From Janthinobacterium sp051380735 (GTDB taxonomy: Bacteria; Pseudomonadota; Gammaproteobacteria; Burkholderiales; Burkholderiaceae_D), in NCBI RefSeq assembly GCF_051380735.1, contig NZ_JBNYXQ010000011.1, positions 1 to 64,000 of the forward strand: a stretch of 64,000 nt of DNA, given 5' to 3'. Below, piece after piece: positions 32,799 to 41,655 of this stretch. Position numbers and translations under genes: made by a program. The notes under the pieces are model-generated. The model was not told the DNA's origin. It was given only the letters and a program-made list of their open reading frames with translations, and did not search any database. Position 1 is the stretch's first letter. Every line of letters starts with the position of its first letter.

Positions 32799-33574
32799 AA
32801 GAAAGCTGTTTTTCCCGCGTGGTGCTGTGGCTGGTGTTGCTGTTTTTGCTGGGGCCATTCGCCATCGTGCTGCTGGCCGGTTTTTCGGGCGGCGAAACAC
32901 TGGCGTTTCCGCCGGAATCGTACTCGCTGCGCTGGATCCTGGAAGTGTGGGCCGCGCCCGAGTTCCGCCGTGCCTTCCAGACCAGCCTGGAGATTGGCCT
33001 GATATCCACCGTGATTGCGCTGGCGCTGGGCATCCCGGTCGCGTATGCGTTTTCGCGCATGCCGCCGCCCGGCATCGGCGTGATACGCCAGGTGCTCACT
33101 TCTCCTTTGATCATTCCGGCCATCCTGGTCGGCCTGGGCCTGCTGCACCACTTGGTATTGACGATTAACGCGCCCGTGTATGCGGGCCTCTTGATCGGCC
33201 ATATTGCGCTGTTGATCCCGTATTCGGTGCGCGTGGTGTATGCCAGCCTGGTCAACCTGCGGGTCGATATCGAAGACGCCGCCATCACCCTGGGCGCCTC
33301 GCGCCTGCGCGCGTTTTTCATGATCGTGCTGCCGAATATCCGCAACGCCGTGATCGCCGCCTTCTTCCTTGCTTTTGTCACCTCGTTCAACCAGGTGCCG
33401 GTGTCGCTGTTCCTCACCGGCCCCGGTATCAGCACCCTGCCGATCGAGATGCTGGGCCATATGGAAAACAGTTTCGATCCTTCGATCGCCGCCTTGTCGA
33501 CCCTGCTGGTGCTGTTCACCATGGCGTTCGTGATGGTGACCGAGAAGGTCCTGGGCATTTCAAAATACATGTAA
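32795..33574 (+). CDS. ABC transporter permease 2 (PotC-type)
   Basis: The second permease, 259 residues with six helices. The EAA loop is DIEDAAITLGASRLRAFFMI followed by VLPNIRNAVIAAFFLAF. The ATG overlaps the previous stop and GGAG lies upstream inside that gene, so synthesis of the two permeases is coupled. It resembles PotC and related proteins. It completes the membrane core with permease 1. Confidence 0.9.
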   Translation: MKESCFSRVVLWLVLLFLLGPFAIVLLAGFSGGETLAFPPESYSLRWILEVWAAPEFRRAFQTSLEIGLISTVIALALGIPVAYAFSRMPPPGIGVIRQVLTSPLIIPAILVGLGLLHHLVLTINAPVYAGLLIGHIALLIPYSVRVVYASLVNLRVDIEDAAITLGASRLRAFFMIVLPNIRNAVIAAFFLAFVTSFNQVPVSLFLTGPGISTLPIEMLGHMENSFDPSIAALSTLLVLFTMAFVMVTEKVLGISKYM

Positions 33575-33585
33575 GGCACACCATC

Positions 33586-34617
33586 ATGAGTTATCTGGAA
33601 CTGCACAAGCTGAACCTCGGCTACGCGAAGAACACAACGTCTGTCAAAGACCTGGACCTGCAGGTTGAGCAGGGCGAACTGATTTCACTGCTGGGCCCCA
33701 GCGGCTGCGGCAAGACCACCACCATGCGTGCGATCGCCGGCCTGATGCCGTTGCAGTCGGGCCGCATCGTGCTGGACGGGCGCGAGATCGGCAAGCTGGC
33801 GCCCAACAAACGCAATATCGGCATGGTGTTCCAGTCGTATGCGCTGTTCCCGCACCTGAACGTGCATGACAATATCGCTTTTGGTTTGCGCCTGCGCAAG
33901 GTCACCCAAGCGCAGCTGAAAACCAGGGTGGAAGCCGTGATCGCCGCCGTTGGGTTGAACGGTTTTGAAACCCGTTTGCCGGCGCAGATGTCGGGTGGCC
34001 AGCAGCAGCGCGTGGCGCTGGCACGCGCCATCGTGGTCGAACCGGCCCTGCTGCTGCTCGACGAACCGCTGTCGAACCTGGACGCCAAGCTGCGCGTGCA
34101 GATGCGCGCCGAGCTGCGCCGCATCCAGCGCGAACTGGGCATCACCATGCTGTACGTCACGCACGACCAGGAAGAAGCATTGGCGCTGTCCGACCGCATC
34201 GTCGTCATGAACGGCGGCCGCATCGAGCAGCTGGCCGCGCCGGAAGCCGTGTTCAACACGCCGTCGACGCGCTTTGTCGCCAACTTCATGGGCTTTGAAA
34301 ACCTGTTCGACTACCGCGACGGCGCGCTGCACCATGGCAGCAACCAGCTGCCGTATACGGCGCCGGTGGCAGCGGGCACCAGGGTGCTGGGCTGGCGTCC
34401 TGACCGGGTGCGCGTGGGCGCTGCCGGTGACGCCGCCGGCCAGTATCCGGGCACCGTGCTGGCGCGCGGCTTTTTGGGCGACACCGTCGAATACCTGCTG
34501 CAAACCCCGCTCGGCCCCGTCAAGGGCATCTGTGCAGCCGGTGGCGCCGCCTGGCGCGAAGGCACGGCCGTGTCGTTCGTGCTGCCGCCGGACAGCGCGC
34601 TGTGCCTGGCCGAGTGA
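33586..34617 (+). CDS. ABC transporter ATP-binding protein (PotA-type)
   Basis: The ATPase that drives the importer. Its 343 residues include Walker A GPSGCGKTTT (about 37-46), the Q-loop in MVFQSYALFPHL, the signature MSGGQQQRVALARAI, Walker B LLLLDEPLSNLDAKLR and the switch His in YVTHDQEEAL. A C-terminal TOBE-like regulatory domain (about 240-343) is present, typical of the polyamine/iron/opine subgroup. It lies 11 bases after permease 2. Confidence 0.93.
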   Translation: MSYLELHKLNLGYAKNTTSVKDLDLQVEQGELISLLGPSGCGKTTTMRAIAGLMPLQSGRIVLDGREIGKLAPNKRNIGMVFQSYALFPHLNVHDNIAFGLRLRKVTQAQLKTRVEAVIAAVGLNGFETRLPAQMSGGQQQRVALARAIVVEPALLLLDEPLSNLDAKLRVQMRAELRRIQRELGITMLYVTHDQEEALALSDRIVVMNGGRIEQLAAPEAVFNTPSTRFVANFMGFENLFDYRDGALHHGSNQLPYTAPVAAGTRVLGWRPDRVRVGAAGDAAGQYPGTVLARGFLGDTVEYLLQTPLGPVKGICAAGGAAWREGTAVSFVLPPDSALCLAE

Positions 34618-34628
34618 GGAACCGCGTC

Positions 34629-35573
34629 ATGCAAACACCTGTGAAAAAAATCTGGCTCGACACCGACCCCGGCTTCGACGACTGGCTGACCATGCTGCTA
34701 TTGGGCAGCAATCCCGACATCGACTGGCTGGGCGTGAGCACCGTGAGCGGCAATGCGCCGGTCGACATCACCTTTGACAACGCGCTGCGCATCAAGGCGC
34801 ATGACGGCCTGCAAGTGCCGATCTACCGCGGTTGCGAACAGCCGCTGGCCGGCGCCATCGAAACGGCGCAGCGCATCCTTGGCGACAGCGGCATGCCGAC
34901 CACCGGCGAGATACTGCCCGCAAGTGCTGCCAGCGATGCGGCAGGCCATGCGGTCGACGCCTTGATCGCCGCCGTGCGCGCCCACCCTGGCGAGATCACC
35001 CTGATCGCGATTGCGCCGATGACCAATATCGCCACCGCGCTGGCAAAAGCACCCGATATCGCCGGCAAGATCGTCGAGATCATCCTGATGGGCGGCTCGA
35101 CCGACCAGGGCAACCATACGGCGGCGGCTGAATTCAATATCTATGCCGATCCTGAGGCGGCTGACCAGGTGTTCCGGTCCGGCATCGCGCTGCGCATGTT
35201 CGGTTTAAATTTGTGCCGCCAGCTGCTGGTGACCAAGGTGGAAGTCGAACGCCTGCGCGCGCTCGGCACTGCGCGCGCGACCATGCTGGCCGGCTACCTG
35301 GAGGCGTATGTGCGCATTCGCAGCAGCGACGGTTCCGTGCCGATGCCGATGTACGACCCGGTGGTGGCGCTGTACCTCGAAGCGCCGCACTTGTTCCAGT
35401 TTCTGCCGGCCCATGTCGCCATCGAATTGCGTGGCGAGCTGACGCGCGGCATGACGGTGTGCGAGTTCCGCGTGCCGCGCCGCGCCCCCGTCAACACCCA
35501 GGTGGCGCACCTGGCCGACGGCCCGGCCGCGATTGAACTGCTGATGCAACGCTTGTGCGGCATCCTGGCCTGA
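34629..35573 (+). CDS. Nucleoside hydrolase
   Basis: Nucleoside hydrolases cut the N-glycosidic bond of a nucleoside to base plus ribose. The 314-residue protein starts with the calcium-site motif KKIWLDTDPGFDDWL (Asp at 10, 14 and 15-16 by family pattern). The family's late His-Asp pair appears as MPMYDPVVAL, with Tyr in place of His. Purine-specific group enzymes such as trypanosomal IAG-NH have an aromatic (Trp) at that place, so the Tyr favours purine nucleosides; this is inference. GAGGAA lies seven bases before ATG 34629. No signal peptide: it acts in the cytosol after import. Confidence 0.88.
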   Translation: MQTPVKKIWLDTDPGFDDWLTMLLLGSNPDIDWLGVSTVSGNAPVDITFDNALRIKAHDGLQVPIYRGCEQPLAGAIETAQRILGDSGMPTTGEILPASAASDAAGHAVDALIAAVRAHPGEITLIAIAPMTNIATALAKAPDIAGKIVEIILMGGSTDQGNHTAAAEFNIYADPEAADQVFRSGIALRMFGLNLCRQLLVTKVEVERLRALGTARATMLAGYLEAYVRIRSSDGSVPMPMYDPVVALYLEAPHLFQFLPAHVAIELRGELTRGMTVCEFRVPRRAPVNTQVAHLADGPAAIELLMQRLCGILA

Positions 35574-35597
35574 CCCCACTTCTACACGAAACGATTT

Positions 35598-36653
35598 ATG
35601 TCCTCTACAGCTTTGAGCATCGAACAGTTTGTCCGCGCCATCCCGAAGGTGGAGCTGCATTGCCATTTGTTCGGCACCGTGCGCCAGGCCACCTTCCGCA
35701 ACCTGGCCGCCAAGACGAATAACGTGGTCACGCCCGAGGAAATCGATGCCTTCTATACGCGTGGCGAGAAACCGGTGGGCGTGCTGCGCGTGCTGCGTGC
35801 GCTTGACGCGCACCTGATTGTGGTGCCGGCCGACCTGTATTGCCTCACGTATGAATACCTGGAAGACGCGCACGGCCACGGCGTGCGCTACGCGGAGTTT
35901 TTCTGGAACCCGACCGGCACCGTGCGCGTGTCGGGCATCCGCTATGAGGCGGCGCAGGACGCCATCGTGGCGGCGATCCGCGACGCCGAACGCGATTTTG
36001 GCGTGATCGGCCGCCTGATCCCCAGCATCGACCGTGAAGCATCGCCCGAAGAAGCCGTGCAGATGGTGGAGTGGATGAAAGCGTATCGCGCGCCGGAAGT
36101 GATCGGCATCGGCATCGACTACCGCGAAAACGAGCGTCCGCCCGAACTGTTCCTGCAAGCCTACCGCGCCGCGCGCGAGGCCGGCTTCAGGTGCACCGCG
36201 CATGCTGGGGAATTCGGCATGCCGTGGATGAACGTGGCCACTGCCGTCGATCGCTTGCGGGTGGACCGCATCGACCATGGCTACACCATCGTCGACAACC
36301 CGGAACTGGCGCGCCGCTACGCCGAGCGGGGACTGGTATTTACCGTGGTGCCGACCAATTCCTACTACCTGCGCACGCTGGCCCCGGAGCGCTGGGCACT
36401 CGACCATCCGATCCGCGCGATGGCGCAGCTGGGCTTGAGACTGCATCCGAATACGGACGACCCGACCCTGCACCATGTGACGCCGACCGGCGCCTGGCTG
36501 ATGATGCGCGAGTTCGGCTTCGGCATCGACGACATGCGCGGTTTCATGTTGAATGGCCTCGATGCGGCATGGATAGACGAGCGCACCCGCGCAGCCTGGC
36601 GGCTTGACTTTTGCGCCCAGTTTGACGCATTGCGCGCGCGCCTGGCCAAATAG
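35598..36653 (+). CDS. Adenosine/adenine deaminase family protein
   Basis: A 351-residue metal-dependent deaminase of the Add/Ade fold. Zinc ligands and catalytic residues are visible: HCH in KVELHCHLFGTV, His-Glu in CTAHAGEFG, His in RIDHGY, and NTDDP. Two features differ from classical adenosine deaminase: the residue that is usually Asp in HLDG is Phe, and the later motif reads RIDHG, as in adenine-deaminase-like enzymes, instead of RIGHG. It follows the nucleoside hydrolase by 24 bases, so it may act on released adenine or on a 5'-modified nucleoside. The exact substrate is not established. Confidence 0.82.
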   Translation: MSSTALSIEQFVRAIPKVELHCHLFGTVRQATFRNLAAKTNNVVTPEEIDAFYTRGEKPVGVLRVLRALDAHLIVVPADLYCLTYEYLEDAHGHGVRYAEFFWNPTGTVRVSGIRYEAAQDAIVAAIRDAERDFGVIGRLIPSIDREASPEEAVQMVEWMKAYRAPEVIGIGIDYRENERPPELFLQAYRAAREAGFRCTAHAGEFGMPWMNVATAVDRLRVDRIDHGYTIVDNPELARRYAERGLVFTVVPTNSYYLRTLAPERWALDHPIRAMAQLGLRLHPNTDDPTLHHVTPTGAWLMMREFGFGIDDMRGFMLNGLDAAWIDERTRAAWRLDFCAQFDALRARLAK

Positions 36654-38045
36654 TCAGGCCGATGGCGCGGGCCTGGGCGCCAGCAGCGACGGAAACGCCC
36701 GCTGCGGGCAGCTTTGCCGCTCGCACACCTTGCAGCCGGTGCCGATCGGCGTGGCGCCCTGCGGGTCGTGCAGGTCGAGACCCTTGGAATAAATCAGCCG
36801 GTGCGCCTGCGAGATATCGCAGCCCAGCGCCACCGCAAAGGTCTTGCCGGGCGCCCTGAAACCCGGCGCGCCGGTGCTGACCTGGCGCGCGATCCATAAA
36901 TACGTGCAGCCGTCGGGCATGCTGGCCACTTGCGTCAGTACCTGGCCCGGATGGCTGAAGGCGTCGTAGACGATCCACAGCGGGCAGGTGCCGCCGACCC
37001 TTGAAAAGTGAAAATCGGTGGCCGACTGGCGCTTCGAGACATTGCCGGCGCGGTCGACGCGCACAAAGAAAAACGGCAGGCCCGCCGCCTGCGGGCGCTG
37101 CAAGGTACTGAGGCGGTGGCAGACGGCCTCGAAGCCCACGCCGAACTGGTGCGCGAGGCGCTCGATATCGTAGGCACGGCTTTCGGCCGCCTGCAAAAAG
37201 CGCTGGTAGGGCATCAGCAGGGCGCCGGCAAAATAATTCGACAACGCCAGCCGCGCGCTGCTCTGCGCGCTGGCGCCTGAGAACTGCGCCGCCAGCACCA
37301 GCGCATCGATCAGGCTACTATATTCGAGCAGGCTGATTTGCGCCGCCATCTGGAACGCGCGCTGGCCACCGGTCAGGGTAGCGGGCAGCCACAGGATTTT
37401 TTGCTGCGCATCGTAGCGGTGCTTGCGTACCATGCCGGCGTCGCCGTCGGACAACTGCACTCGGATGCCGTGCCGTTCCAGCAAGCGCGCCTGCAGCGCA
37501 TCGTGCGGGCGCAGCTGCCCATCGAGTTCACCGGCCACCGCTTCGGCGGCCAGGTCCAGCTCATCGATATAGTTCTGGTGCCGGTTCAGGTATTCGCGCA
37601 CTTCTTCATCGGTCGACGGCGCCATGGCCAGCGTGCTGTCGCCACGGCTACCATCGTCCAGGCGTGCGGCCAGGGTATCGGCCCGTTCCGCCATCACGCG
37701 GTAGCGCCGCTGCAACAGCAAGATAGCGCGCGCCAGGTCCGGCATGTTCTCGACCAGCATTTTCAGTTCCACCATCGAGGTCGGTGGCGCGTCCGGCAAT
37801 TCGCCGAACACATCGCGCACGTCGGCCACCAGGCTGGCGCTGTCATGCTCGGAAAATATCTGCGGATCGACCCCCAGCACGGTGCCGATGCGCAACAAAA
37901 TCGGCACCGTCAGCGGGCGCTGGTTGCGCTCCATCTGGTTCAGATAGCTGGGCGAGATGCCCAGCGCCTTGGCTAGTGCCGCCTGTGTCATGCGCCGTTC
38001 CTCGCGCAGGCGCTGCAGGCGCACGCCCATGAATACCTTGGCCAT
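36654..38045 (-). CDS. ScfR/RamB-type short-chain acyl-CoA-responsive regulator
   Basis: The 463-residue protein has an N-terminal XRE helix-turn-helix (about residues 8-65, LRLREERRMTQ region then ALGISPSYLNQMERNQRPLT), a middle ImmA/IrrE-like domain and a C-terminal Cys-containing DUF2083 domain (GTGCKVCERQSCPQRAFP near the end). Family members such as RamB, PrpR and ScfR control acetate, propionate or methylcitrate genes in response to acyl-CoA. It faces the valine-catabolism operon and matched operators lie between them. ATG 38045 has AGGAGA upstream. Its stop abuts the deaminase stop. Confidence 0.88.
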   Translation of the reverse strand: MAKVFMGVRLQRLREERRMTQAALAKALGISPSYLNQMERNQRPLTVPILLRIGTVLGVDPQIFSEHDSASLVADVRDVFGELPDAPPTSMVELKMLVENMPDLARAILLLQRRYRVMAERADTLAARLDDGSRGDSTLAMAPSTDEEVREYLNRHQNYIDELDLAAEAVAGELDGQLRPHDALQARLLERHGIRVQLSDGDAGMVRKHRYDAQQKILWLPATLTGGQRAFQMAAQISLLEYSSLIDALVLAAQFSGASAQSSARLALSNYFAGALLMPYQRFLQAAESRAYDIERLAHQFGVGFEAVCHRLSTLQRPQAAGLPFFFVRVDRAGNVSKRQSATDFHFSRVGGTCPLWIVYDAFSHPGQVLTQVASMPDGCTYLWIARQVSTGAPGFRAPGKTFAVALGCDISQAHRLIYSKGLDLHDPQGATPIGTGCKVCERQSCPQRAFPSLLAPRPAPSA

Positions 38046-38066
38046 GTTTTGTTCTCCTGTGGAGTC

Positions 38067-38087
38067 TGCAAATTTGCAATCTTCGCA
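38067..38087. promoter_or_regulatory. ScfR-type operator A
   Basis: A perfect 12-bp palindrome TGCAAATTTGCA (38067-38078) continues into TTCGCA, so 38073-38087 reads TTTGCAATCTTCGCA. TTTGCA-type elements are bound by RamB-family regulators. It lies 22-42 bases upstream of the regulator's ATG, so it is probably the autoregulatory site. Confidence 0.6.
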
Positions 38088-38148
38088 GATTAACAGACCT
38101 GGCTTGGCAGATGCTCGCATTTTCACGCCTTGTACGGCGCCGCCATTG

Positions 38149-38163
38149 TGCGAATAATGCAAA
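38149..38163. promoter_or_regulatory. ScfR-type operator B upstream of mmsA
   Basis: TGCGAATAATGCAAA is the inverted form of site A: its reverse complement TTTGCATTATTCGCA matches TTTGCA-N3-TTCGCA with only the three spacer bases changed. It lies 31 bases before the mmsA start and probably gives catabolite control of the valine operon. Confidence 0.6.
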
Positions 38164-38193
38164 TACCTTATTTCATAAAATCCAGGAGACCGC

Positions 38194-39702
38194 GTGACCA
38201 ATCAAACTGCCGTTCCAACCGTCCCACTACTCATCAACGGCGAGTGGGTGGAGTCAAAAACCACCGTCTGGCGCGATGTCGTCAACCCGGCTACCCAGGA
38301 AGTGCTGGCCCGCGTGCCGTTCGCCACGCCGGACGAAGTCAACGCTGCCATCGCCTCGGCCCAGCGCGCCTTCAAGACCTGGCGCAAGACACCGATCGGC
38401 GCGCGCGCCCGCATCTTTTTGAAGCTGCAGCAACTGATCCGCGAGAACATGGCCGACCTGGCCGCCACCCTCACCATGGAACAGGGCAAGACCCTGCTCG
38501 ACGCGGAAGGCGATGTGTTCCGTGGCCTGGAAGTGGTGGAGCACGCGGCCAATATCGGTACTCTGCAGATGGGCGAGTATGCGCAGAATGTGGCCGGCGG
38601 CGTCGATACCTACAGCGTGCTGCAGCCGCTCGGCGTGTGCGCCGGCATCACGCCATTCAACTTTCCCGCCATGATCCCGCTGTGGATGTTTCCGATGGCG
38701 ATCGCCTGCGGCAATACGTTCGTGCTGAAACCGTCCGAGCAGGACCCGCTGGTGACGGAAAAACTGGTGCGCCTGGCCTTGCAGGCGGGCATCCCGGCTG
38801 GCGTGCTGAACGTGATCCATGGCGGCGAGGACGTGGTCAACGCCCTGTGCGACCACCGCGACATCAAGGCGATTTCGTTTGTCGGTTCCAGCAAGGTCGG
38901 CACCCATGTGTACCAGCGCGCCAGCCTGGCCGGCAAGCGCGCGCAGTGCATGATGGGCGCCAAGAACCACGCGGTGGTGCTGCCGGACGCCAACAAGGAG
39001 CAAACCCTGAACCAGTTGCTGGGCGCCGGCTTCGGTGCGGCCGGCCAGCGCTGCATGGCGGCGTCCGTTGCGGTGCTGGTGGGCGAAGCGCGCGACTGGC
39101 TGCCTGAATTGTCCGCCAAGGCGCGGACCCTGACGGTCGGCGCCGGCAAGGATAATCCTGACCTCGGCCCCGTGATCTCGTGCGCGGCAAAAGAGCGCGT
39201 TTTCGGCCTGATCGCCAAAGGCGTCGAAGAGGGCGCCACATTGACCCTGGACGGGCGCGACGTCAAGGTTGATGGCTATCCGAACGGTAACTTCGTGGGG
39301 CCGACCATTTTGTCCGGCGTAAAGCCGGGCATGGTCGTGTATGACCAGGAAATCTTTGGCCCGGTGCTGATCGTGGTGGAAGTCGACACCCTCGACGAAG
39401 CGATCGAACTGGTCAACAGCAACCCGAACGGCAATGGCACGGCGCTGTTTACCCAGAGCGGCGCGGCGGCGCGCTACTTCCAGGAAGAAATCGACGTCGG
39501 GCAAGTGGGCATCAATGTGCCGATTCCCGTGCCGGTGCCGCTGTTCAGCTTTACCGGTTCGCGCGGCTCCAAGCTGGGCGACCTGGGCCCGTTCGGCAAG
39601 CAGGTGGTGCTGTTCTACACGCAGACGCAGACGATTACCCAGCGCTGGTTCACGGACTCGGCCTCGGTGGGCAAGGTCAATACCACCATCAGCCTCAAGT
39701 AA
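38194..39702 (+). CDS. mmsA: CoA-acylating methylmalonate-semialdehyde dehydrogenase
   Basis: MmsA converts methylmalonate semialdehyde to propionyl-CoA with CO2 release, the last step of valine breakdown. The 502-residue aldehyde dehydrogenase has ITPFNFPAMIPLWMFPMAI (NAD-site region), SFVGSSKVGTHV and the catalytic Cys in GAAGQRCMAAS, plus the PVPVPLFSFTGSRGS segment typical of MmsA. The start is GTG 38194 with AGGAG upstream. It heads a five-gene operon controlled from the divergent ScfR-type regulator. Confidence 0.95.
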   Translation: MTNQTAVPTVPLLINGEWVESKTTVWRDVVNPATQEVLARVPFATPDEVNAAIASAQRAFKTWRKTPIGARARIFLKLQQLIRENMADLAATLTMEQGKTLLDAEGDVFRGLEVVEHAANIGTLQMGEYAQNVAGGVDTYSVLQPLGVCAGITPFNFPAMIPLWMFPMAIACGNTFVLKPSEQDPLVTEKLVRLALQAGIPAGVLNVIHGGEDVVNALCDHRDIKAISFVGSSKVGTHVYQRASLAGKRAQCMMGAKNHAVVLPDANKEQTLNQLLGAGFGAAGQRCMAASVAVLVGEARDWLPELSAKARTLTVGAGKDNPDLGPVISCAAKERVFGLIAKGVEEGATLTLDGRDVKVDGYPNGNFVGPTILSGVKPGMVVYDQEIFGPVLIVVEVDTLDEAIELVNSNPNGNGTALFTQSGAAARYFQEEIDVGQVGINVPIPVPVPLFSFTGSRGSKLGDLGPFGKQVVLFYTQTQTITQRWFTDSASVGKVNTTISLK

Positions 39703-39712
39703 GGAGCGCTCC

Positions 39713-40873
39713 ATGGACTTTGAACTGAGCGACGAGCAGCGCGAGTTCCAGGACGCCGCGCGCGCGTTTGCCGCCGGCGAACTGGCGCCGCACGCAGCGC
39801 ACTGGGATGCAGCATCGATTTTCCCCGTCGAGACCATCGCCAGGGCCGGCGAAATGGGCTTTTGCGGCCTGTACACGCCGCAGCGCTGGGGCGGCCTGGG
39901 CCTCTCGCGCCAGGATGCAGCCATCGTCTTCGAGGAGCTGGCCGGCGGCTGCACCTCGACCACGGCGTATATCACGATCCACAATATGGCCACCTGGATG
40001 CTGTCGCACTGGGGGCAGGAAGCCTTGTGCGACGAGTGGGTGCCGGCGCTGGCGGCGGGCCAGAAGCTGGCCAGCTATTGCCTGACGGAGCCGCAGTCGG
40101 GGTCCGACGCGGCCTCCCTGCGCACCAGGGCGGTCAGGGATGGCGACCATTATGTGCTGGACGGCGCGAAAGCCTTTATTTCCGGCGCCGGCCAGACGCA
40201 GATGCTGATCGTCATGGCAAGAACCGGTGGCGAAGGCGCAGGCGGTATTTCCGCGTTTGCCGTGCCGGCTGACCTGCCTGGCATCAGTTACGGCAAGAAG
40301 GAAGAAAAAATGGGCTGGAACAGCCAGCCCACGCGCATTATCAGTTTTGACCAGGTGCGCGTGCCGGCGGCCAACCTGCTGGGCGTGGAGGGCGAAGGTT
40401 TCAGCATTGCCATGAAGGGCATCGATGGCGGGCGCATCAATATTGCCGTGTGCTCGGTGGGCACGGCGCAGGCTGCCCTGACGCGCGCGCAAGCTTACAT
40501 GCAGGAGCGCAAGCAGTTCGGCCGCGAGCTGGCCCAGTTCCAGGCGCTGCAATTCAAGCTGGCCGACATGCTGACCGAACTGGTGGCAGCGCGCCAGATG
40601 GTGCGCCTGGCCGCCTGGAAGCTGGACCGGCAAAGTCCTGATGCCTCCGCCTACTGCGCCATGGCCAAGCGCTTTGCCACCGATATCGGTTTCAATGTGT
40701 GCAACGAAGCGTTGCAATTGCACGGCGGCTACGGCTATATACGCGAGTATCCACTCGAGCGCCATGTGCGCGACACACGGGTACACCAGATACTGGAAGG
40801 GACCAATGAAATCATGCGCCTGATTATCGCGCGAGCGATCCTGAAAGACGGCGCCACGGAGAACTTACGATGA
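39713..40873 (+). CDS. Acyl-CoA dehydrogenase, probable isobutyryl-CoA dehydrogenase
   Basis: A 386-residue FAD enzyme that in this operon should oxidise isobutyryl-CoA to methacrylyl-CoA. It starts MDFELSDEQREFQDAARAF, has YCLTEPQSGSDAASLRT, the flavin-contact KMGWNSQPTR and the catalytic Glu in HQILEGTNEIMRLI. AAGGAG precedes ATG 39713. Its stop overlaps the hydratase start (ATGA). Isobutyryl specificity is inferred from the neighbouring valine-pathway genes. Confidence 0.9.
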   Translation: MDFELSDEQREFQDAARAFAAGELAPHAAHWDAASIFPVETIARAGEMGFCGLYTPQRWGGLGLSRQDAAIVFEELAGGCTSTTAYITIHNMATWMLSHWGQEALCDEWVPALAAGQKLASYCLTEPQSGSDAASLRTRAVRDGDHYVLDGAKAFISGAGQTQMLIVMARTGGEGAGGISAFAVPADLPGISYGKKEEKMGWNSQPTRIISFDQVRVPAANLLGVEGEGFSIAMKGIDGGRINIAVCSVGTAQAALTRAQAYMQERKQFGRELAQFQALQFKLADMLTELVAARQMVRLAAWKLDRQSPDASAYCAMAKRFATDIGFNVCNEALQLHGGYGYIREYPLERHVRDTRVHQILEGTNEIMRLIIARAILKDGATENLR

Positions 40874-41655
40874 GCAAAATCTACAGCAATTTAATAGTCG
40901 AACGCCATGACCATACGGTGCAAATCACCCTGGACAATCCGCCGGCCCATACCTGGACCCTGGCCAGCCTGGGCGCGCTCAAGGAGCTGGTGGCCGACCT
41001 GAACGCGGACAACTCTGTCTACGCGCTGGTGATCACCGGCGGCGGCGCCAAGTTTTTTTCGGCCGGCGCCGATCTGAAGCTGTTTGCCGACGGCGACAAG
41101 GACATGGCTTTCAATATGGCGGCCGCGTTTGGCGAGGCATTCGAAGCCTTGTCGGCATTTCGTGGCGTCAGTATCGCTGCCATCAACGGCTATGCGATGG
41201 GTGGCGGGCTCGAATGCGCGCTGGCCTGCGATATCCGCATTGCCGAAGAGCATGCGCAAATGGCCTTGCCGGAAGCGTCGGTCGGCCTGTTGCCGTGTGC
41301 GGGCGGCACGCAGCTCTTGCCGTGGCTGGTCGGCGAAGGCTGGGCCAAGCGCATGATTTTATGTGGCGAACGGGTTGATGCTGCCAGGGCCTTGTCGATC
41401 GGCCTGGTCGAGGAAGTCGTGCCGACCGGCCAGGCTTTGTCCACCGCGCTGGCGCTGGCCGCCAGGGTGGCGCGGCAGAGTCCAGGCAGCGTGGCAGCCT
41501 CCAAGTCGCTGATCCAGGGCGCGCGCGGCAAGCCTTTGACGCAGTCGCTGCCGGACGAACGCACCCTGTTCCTGGGCCTGTTCGAGACGCAGGACCAGAA
41601 AGAGGGCGTGCAGGCTTTCCTGGAGAAACGCACGGCGGAGTGGCGCAATGAATGA
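40870..41655 (+). CDS. Enoyl-CoA hydratase
   Basis: A 261-residue crotonase-fold hydratase; here it should add water to methacrylyl-CoA to give 3-hydroxyisobutyryl-CoA. The oxyanion-hole segments FFSAGADLKLF and GYAMGGGLECALACD are present, and the catalytic Glu region is in ALPEASVGLLPCAGGTQ. Its ATG overlaps the dehydrogenase stop and its end overlaps the next gene by eight bases. It is distinct in sequence from the following crotonase paralog. Confidence 0.9.
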   Translation: MSKIYSNLIVERHDHTVQITLDNPPAHTWTLASLGALKELVADLNADNSVYALVITGGGAKFFSAGADLKLFADGDKDMAFNMAAAFGEAFEALSAFRGVSIAAINGYAMGGGLECALACDIRIAEEHAQMALPEASVGLLPCAGGTQLLPWLVGEGWAKRMILCGERVDAARALSIGLVEEVVPTGQALSTALALAARVARQSPGSVAASKSLIQGARGKPLTQSLPDERTLFLGLFETQDQKEGVQAFLEKRTAEWRNE

